This document shows positions 59,411-64,000 of a stretch of DNA of 64,000 nt, piece by piece. The translations under genes were made by a program, and so were the position numbers. This DNA comes from Hemileia vastatrix (lineage: Eukaryota; Basidiomycota; Pucciniomycetes; Pucciniales; Zaghouaniaceae), in NCBI GenBank assembly GCA_030280995.1, contig JASXTE010000001.1:26165606-26229605 (forward strand), read 5' to 3'. How positions within the stretch are numbered: the first letter of the stretch is position 1; each line of letters starts with the position of its first letter. The notes under the pieces are model-generated. The model did no database searches, was not told where the DNA came from, and saw only the letters and a list, made by a program, of their open reading frames with translations.

Positions 59411-59674
59411 GAATCCACAATAATGCATTATCCCGCCACTTATACCCCGATTTCCATTCCTAATTCCTGATCCCAAACTCATCTCATCCATGATGGATTT
59501 TCAAGAATGTCACATGACTCATAAACGCTGATGCCATCCTTAAATCTTTCCTCACTCTATGCTACTTCATTTTGGTGGCGAACACTTAAGTTTTTTTTCT
59601 ATCTACACACCCCAAGTGCACATTTGGAGGTGAATTCCCACTTCCCTCATCACATAACCCTTCCACCAGGAACA

Positions 59675-60465
59675 ATGAAACACCTCTCTACTAGGAAGCT
59701 AATTCACTCAACAATGAATGCTATTACTTTTCTTTTAGTTCTTTACTATAAATCTGACTCTGATTTTGAAGTTGCTTTAGCTTATATGTGTTTCCTTTCC
59801 AAAAAGTGTTACATCATCACCAGGGGGCCAAATCTTTATCATGATCCCCGATATGATCTGGCCTCCATTCTCAACATTCCTCATTTAAACTTCACGCAAC
59901 TTTTTAGAACTTCTCCCGATTCTTTCTTCAAACTTTATCAACTCATTTCTGAACATCCTATCTTCCATAACAATTCTTATAACAAACAGTGTAATCCTGC
60001 CATCCAACTTGCTGTTGCTCTATGTTGCTTTGGCTCAAATGGAAATGGTGCTGCCGTAAAACGTTTGGATAATCTCTTTAACATAGGATATGGTACCGTG
60101 ATATTATACACCAAGCGCTGTATAATTACTATCCTTTCCCTCAAGTCTCAAACTCTTTCTTGGCCAACTCCAGAACAGCGACTTGAATCCTCTCAAGTAA
60201 TGCAAGCTGCAGGTTTCCCTGGCTGTATAGGTTTTGTTGATGGCACAACCATCCCTTTGAGTCAAAAGCCTGCTCATGATGGCAACCATTATTTTGATTG
60301 CAAAAAAAGGTTTCTTCAAAACCTTCTCCAAGTTCTCATCTTTCACAATCTAACTTTATATCTTCTTTCTAGATACTCTATTGCCGTTCAACTTGTATGC
60401 GATGTCAATAAAAAATTTATTTCTTTTCACAGTGGCTGCCCTGGATCATGTCATGACTCTTCCGT
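59675..60465 (+). pseudogene. PIF/Harbinger (HARBI1-like) DDE transposase, 3' part cut off
   Basis: From ATG 59675 (MKHLSTRKLIHS). This start is chosen because the sequence upstream is shared with the non-coding end at 40.3 kb. The N-terminal region has FLVLYYKSDSDFEVALAYMCFL, a helix-turn-helix-like part (NPAIQLAVALCCFGSNGNGAAVKRLDNLFNIGYGTV) and the DDE core. The first catalytic Asp is in GFVDGTTIPL (nt 60239) and the second in GCPGSCHDSSV (near 60456-60458). The third acidic residue is lost because the retrotransposon LTR begins right after V. A 63-nt intron (60310-60372) interrupts CKKR|YSIAVQL. The product would cut and paste the transposon in the nucleus. Apart from the insertion no stop is seen, so the gene was probably intact when hit. 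Confidence 0.9.
60310..60372 (+). other. Spliceosomal intron in the transposase gene (63 nt)
   Basis: GTTTCTTC...CTAAC...TTCTAG. Removal restores the family motif CKKRYSIAVQLVCDV. The branch-like CTAAC is at 60350-60354, 18 bases before the AG. The length is a multiple of three and it has no stop, so unspliced reading stays open. Confidence 0.8.
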
Positions 60466-61599
60466 TGTGGTAGCCTAAAGTTTAGTACGGCACCTAAATA
60501 TGTAAATGAAGTTATTACGGCGTGCAATATTGGTGTTATTATTTTTTAAAAAAGGGTTTTATTTAATTTATTGGAGTTTTAAATATGAAGAAATTGGTCA
60601 CGAGCAAATGCCTACACGAAAACAATTTATTTTACGGAGAAAACTTATTTTTACGGTCTGAAAAATTTATAAGTATTAAGTCGAGTCACTCAAGAACCTT
60701 GGGAAATTTTCCCAGAATTTTTACTATTTTTCTTATATTTTTAAATGAATTTTAAAGTTTTATAGAAATATTTACATTTTCAAAAATTACTTAACTTTGA
60801 TGAATTTTCACGGGGTAATTAGAGCTGCGCAGACTACGAAAATTAGTTTGGTATGTAAAGGGGAAGTAGCCCTATTATGTGTAATTTTTCTAGATTTTTT
60901 ATTATAGTTTTAAGGTTCTAATTGAGTCCGGAAGTCCGGACGGACTCCGTTTCGACTCCGTACGGACTCCGTACGGACTCCGCTTTGACTCCGTACGGAC
61001 TCCGGATTGACTCTGGAAGAGCTCTGGAGGGGAAAACTTAGGCACGTGACTAGGAATACTTAAGCACTTCTCAAACTCGAAATTGAGAGGGAGGACACAT
61101 CATACAGCTTAATCTTTAACCACCATGGTCTCATTTTTTATTACTCAACAAATTAAATAAATTGTAATACCCTTATAACTTTATATTTTTTTATATATTT
61201 AACATTTTAGAAATACTATTCAACAATTTAAAACACACTTCATACAGGGTATCTTTAGAAAGGTCTTCATTACTGGGACTTGATTATTGCTGTCTCATAA
61301 AAATTTAAATTATTATAAAAACATAAAAGTCAATCTTTTCAGATCTTTCACTGGTACACCTTAATTGTTGTTATCAGTATTTCTTTCTCAACAGCCACTT
61401 TCATTAAATCTCAATAAGCGTTAATTATTTTAGAGTTTCATTATTTTTATCAATCAGATCTAAGTAGATTGGTTAGCTTAGTGATTTAGAACACCTACTT
61501 TGTTATTTTTATTGGAAGGACGGGGTTTTCAGCTAAATCCACATATCTCCTCCGGATTCTGCTTACAGCAAGGCGACTGTAAGAGTTTACCTTACCATA
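60466..61599 (+). repeat. 5' LTR of element G
   Basis: Starts TGTGGTAGCC immediately after the last transposase codon and ends TTACCATA just before the primer site (edges good to about 2 bases). Contains a GC-rich array at 60924-61012 and AATTTAGG-free AT-rich DNA after it. About 1.13 kb. The partner LTR is outside the window. Confidence 0.75.
60924..61012 (+). repeat. GACTCCG tandem array in the LTR of element G
   Basis: Seven or eight copies of GGACTCCGTAC-type units, spaced 11 or about 13 bases apart, e.g. GTACGGACTCCGTACGGACT. Much more GC-rich than the rest of the window. It could be a transcription-factor or silencing target in the LTR promoter; that is inference. Confidence 0.85.
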
Positions 61600-61601
61600 G
61601 T

Positions 61602-61623
61602 TGGCGCCCAATGTGGGGTTCGA
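61602..61623 (+). other. Primer binding site of element G
   Basis: TGGCGCCCAATGTGGGGTTC begins with the TGG that pairs with tRNA CCA and continues into the complement of a T-arm (GGGGTTCGA). This is a classical 3'-end tRNA primer site, unlike those of elements B to E. I do not name the tRNA. Confidence 0.85.
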
Positions 61624-61775
61624 TTTCTCTAGCTTTCTTTAAAGACTTACTTGGATCAAGAACGTTCTTAGCCTGCAAGAGGCTTATTTTCTGGAACTCT
61701 AATTGGATTTTTGTTATTGGCCTGCAAGAGGCTTGTTATTTTATCGATTGTTAACGCTTTTCATTACTTATTGGG

Positions 61776-64000
61776 ATGTCTTCTTCTGCTGTTGCTTCTG
61801 GATCTTCTAACCCTCTTACTCCTTCAGTTAGAATTGTTTCTTGGGATGGCCCAAAGTTTGATGGGGAGGAGGTTAAATGGTTCATTAGCAGGTATGAAGC
61901 TGCTGCTGCTGTTGATGGTGCTTCCCATGTGGATATGGTGAAGCAAGTTAGATTTTTTATTGCCAATAGGGAGGTGGAAAAAGAGGTTATTGCTATGCAG
62001 GCATTCAAGGACAAGGATTGGGTTAAGCTTTCTAAAGCTATGGTTGATAGATGGGGTGTTAGGTTTACTATGATGGACCTCAATAAAATTGTTGGAGACT
62101 GGCAAGCAAAAGGTGGTGTTTATTCTATGGCTGACTTCAAAAAGCTCTGTGTTCAGTTTGATGAAGTGGTGGAATATCTCATACTGGTGGACGAGTTAGT
62201 GCATGAGAACCAAGCAAAAGATTTGTTTTGGTCAGCATGCAGAAGGGATATTTGTATGGACGTCTTGAAGGATCTTTCAAGAAAAGATTTGATGAAGGAA
62301 CTGCCTAATGGTGAGCAGAAACTGCCGGCTCTGGAGGTTATCAAGGACAACATTCAAGCCCATCTAAAGTTATTGGCGTTGGACAAATATCAAGAGTCAT
62401 GCACTCAATATGTTAGCAAGGTTAGCGAAGTTTTGGCCGAAAATAACGATATTATGGTCAAAGCCCAGGAGGCCAAGAAGGCTCAAATGGGATTACCTGC
62501 TGCTAAAGTTGAGGGTAATGTGGATAATAAGATGGTCGATCACCTGGCCGATTTAACTAAACAATTAAAAATATTTGTTCAAGAAACCCAGAAGGCCAAT
62601 AAGGCCCCAATTGCTTCTTCGTCGACGTCAACTTCTTATCAGTCTAGAGGGTATGAACGTCGAAATTATAATGGCAATAATAATGGTAACCGCTTCCCAG
62701 GCAATGGGAGAAATGGTGGTAATGGTGGTAATGGATATAGAGGTGGCTACGATGAGCCAAAGGTGTGCTCCTATTGCAATAGGAGGGGTCACAGAGCAAC
62801 AGTTTGTTTTACTCTTGATAAGGATATGGATGCTGGGCGAGTTTTATTTGATGGTAAAGTTTATAAATTTCCTGATGGTTCGTTCATCAAGCCCAGTGAT
62901 GGACAGTCTCCTTCTGATTTGGTCAGAAGAAGTTTAACGGCTGAAAGGAGAGCCAGATTTGAAGAGGTGACGGATGAAGATGTTAATGCCAAGAGTGGCA
63001 AAAATGGTAATGGTAATGGTGGTAAAGCTGACAAGGGCAAGGATAAAGAGGTCAGTAAAGCCACATTTTCTACTTCTTTTGGTGGTTTAGAGCTGGCGAC
63101 GGTTGCCCAGGTGGAGGGTAGCTGTATGGCTGGCGAATATGATGTTAATGCTGCTAGAAGAGCAGCTGCTACTAAGGCAAAAAGTAGCATTCAGAGCCAA
63201 TTGAGGGCTAATCCTGGCAAGGCCAATAACAAAGTGAACCCTTACTCTAAGGACAAGAATTCTAGTGCTCAAACTGCCGCCAACAAATTGAACCCTTACT
63301 CTAAGGACGAATTATATAAAATGCAGAAGGGGATTGCTGATATGGGGCCCCCTAGTTATGGCAAGTTTGATTTAAATGGTGAGCCTATGCCAGAGGATGA
63401 TTCGGATTCTGAGGAGGACGTACCGTTGGCGTCTCTACCCAGACCAAGTTTTAGCGGTCCCATCCCAATGGAGGGAGTAAGAAGGACTAGCGATGGATCA
63501 GGATTAGTGCAAGAAGCTGGTGACGGAGTTAGGGTTATAGAAAGTGAAGATGTTATAATGGGGGGTGAAGATGGCTCGGTTGGACCTCAAGAGGTACCCA
63601 GGGCCAAGGTTGTTAAATCAAAGGTCCAGTATGAGCGGCAAGTAGTTTCTGGTCAAGCTAATGCGATGGACGCAGTTTTGAATAGGGTGAATCAACTTCA
63701 GATTCCCTTATCTTTGGGGGAGTTATTTACGATTAGTCCGGCGCTTGCTGAAAAGCAAAAGAAGCATTTGACGAGGCGTCGGGTTTCCACTGGAGAGGTG
63801 GAATATATTTGTGAAAATGCTGAAAAGTTTGGGGAAGATGTAGATACACATTTTTCCGCTCCCCTGGGTTACCTGGTGGTAACTCTAAATGGTAAAGAAG
63901 TTAAGGCCTTGGTCGATTCAGGGTCTCAAATTAATTTAATTTCATTGGAGCAAGCGACGAGTATAGGCTTGCCAATTAAAAGTGGAACTGGGGGAAACCT
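61776..64000 (+). CDS. Element G: Gag-Pol polyprotein, gag and start of protease (runs off window)
   Basis: An open frame of 741 codons from ATG 61776 (MSSSAVASGSSNPL) to the window end without a stop. Residues ~20-250 form a gag capsid region (VSWDGPKFDGEEVKWFISRY). A Gly/Asn-rich tract precedes the CCHC knuckle CSYCNRRGHRATVC (331-344), followed by DGKVYKFPDGSFI, a motif common in basidiomycete Gypsy gag proteins. Then come a long low-complexity linker and the protease active site ALVDSGSQINLIS (DSG at 714-716). RT is expected beyond the window. Codons are richer in G and C than those of elements A to E. With a clean primer site and no lesions, this is a candidate active element. It is a different Gypsy lineage from A to E. 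Confidence 0.92.
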   Translation, partial: MSSSAVASGSSNPLTPSVRIVSWDGPKFDGEEVKWFISRYEAAAAVDGASHVDMVKQVRFFIANREVEKEVIAMQAFKDKDWVKLSKAMVDRWGVRFTMMDLNKIVGDWQAKGGVYSMADFKKLCVQFDEVVEYLILVDELVHENQAKDLFWSACRRDICMDVLKDLSRKDLMKELPNGEQKLPALEVIKDNIQAHLKLLALDKYQESCTQYVSKVSEVLAENNDIMVKAQEAKKAQMGLPAAKVEGNVDNKMVDHLADLTKQLKIFVQETQKANKAPIASSSTSTSYQSRGYERRNYNGNNNGNRFPGNGRNGGNGGNGYRGGYDEPKVCSYCNRRGHRATVCFTLDKDMDAGRVLFDGKVYKFPDGSFIKPSDGQSPSDLVRRSLTAERRARFEEVTDEDVNAKSGKNGNGNGGKADKGKDKEVSKATFSTSFGGLELATVAQVEGSCMAGEYDVNAARRAAATKAKSSIQSQLRANPGKANNKVNPYSKDKNSSAQTAANKLNPYSKDELYKMQKGIADMGPPSYGKFDLNGEPMPEDDSDSEEDVPLASLPRPSFSGPIPMEGVRRTSDGSGLVQEAGDGVRVIESEDVIMGGEDGSVGPQEVPRAKVVKSKVQYERQVVSGQANAMDAVLNRVNQLQIPLSLGELFTISPALAEKQKKHLTRRRVSTGEVEYICENAEKFGEDVDTHFSAPLGYLVVTLNGKEVKALVDSGSQINLISLEQATSIGLPIKSGTGGN

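Larger units (their letters stand above)
59295..60465 (+). mobile_element. Harbinger transposon, transposase end (interrupted by element G)
   Basis: Begins AGGGGGTATCAATGTTCAGGG with ATT before it (59292-59294). The first ~340 bases, including the palindrome at 59379, are nearly the same as the inverted right end of the element at 40655. The transposase gene follows inwards. At 60466 the LTR of element G cuts it; the remainder should lie downstream of G, outside the window. Confidence 0.82.

Noticed and set aside
59531..59674. N-terminal extension of the transposase from an earlier start
   Set aside because: This part matches the non-coding end at 40.3-40.66 kb, so it is terminal transposon sequence; ATG 59675 is preferred.
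1..64000. tRNA, rRNA or host protein genes
   Set aside because: None found by eye; the tRNA-like words at 11782, 21235, 27614 and 35953 are primer sites next to LTRs and lack the rest of a tRNA.

Overview
The window is a eukaryotic, AT-rich stretch built almost entirely of nested transposable elements. I found no host protein gene, rRNA or tRNA. The set of chromodomain Ty3/Gypsy elements, a Ty1/Copia element, PIF/Harbinger-type DNA transposons and a 63-nt GT-AG intron with a CTAAC branch site suggests a filamentous fungus. A TE-swollen basidiomycete such as a rust is my best guess, but that is inference: nothing here gives a species.

Layout, left to right. 1-6391 (minus): Ty3/Gypsy element A, cut by the window edge inside its integrase; its 5' LTR is 5215-6391. 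A lies inside the gag of an older element E (6392-12778, minus). E also carries a solo LTR of A's family in the opposite orientation (8438-9616, TSD GCTGA) and a 1.1-kb insert with 9-bp direct repeats (10591-11694). 12779-13684: T-rich DNA and an inverted LTR fragment holding a MITE. 13685-22203: element B (minus), the most readable copy: one 1,806-codon gag-pol frame ending in a chromodomain. 22827-28197: a nearly intact Copia element (minus) with 5-bp TSD AATAT, inserted between Gypsy debris. 28333-36867: element C (minus, decayed). 36868-41916: MITE, then a 2.8-kb non-autonomous Harbinger-type transposon with inverted arrays of 133-bp repeats (37820-40655), then anonymous DNA. 41917-51310: element D (plus, badly decayed). 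51311-56941: anonymous AT-rich DNA with relic transposon ends and a MITE. 56942-58720: a transposon carrying a broken Myb/SANT-like gene. 59295-60465: the start of a Harbinger transposon with a recognisable DDE transposase, interrupted by a Ty3/Gypsy element G (60466 to the end, plus). G's gag-protease frame is open for 741 codons and looks young.

How the parts relate. A, B, C, D and E are one superfamily of chromoviruses with an unusual plan: LTR, a primer site not starting with TGG and set off from the LTR (seen in B-E), a long leader, a small ORF1 (coiled coil plus a W-K/Q-WDW motif), then a single gag-protease-RT-RNase H-integrase-chromodomain ORF2. In A, B, D and E the ORF1 stop and ORF2 start overlap as ATGGTAA (TTGGTAA in B); C keeps the start but has lost that stop. 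In B, C, E and weakly in D the leader carries an iterated motif. The Harbinger group forms a second network: the transposase element (59.3 kb), the Myb/SANT element (56.9 kb), the array-bearing element (37.8 kb) and small MITEs share terminal sequence and 3-bp ATT/AAT target duplications. The array-bearing element looks like a non-autonomous partner of the transposase element in the same window.
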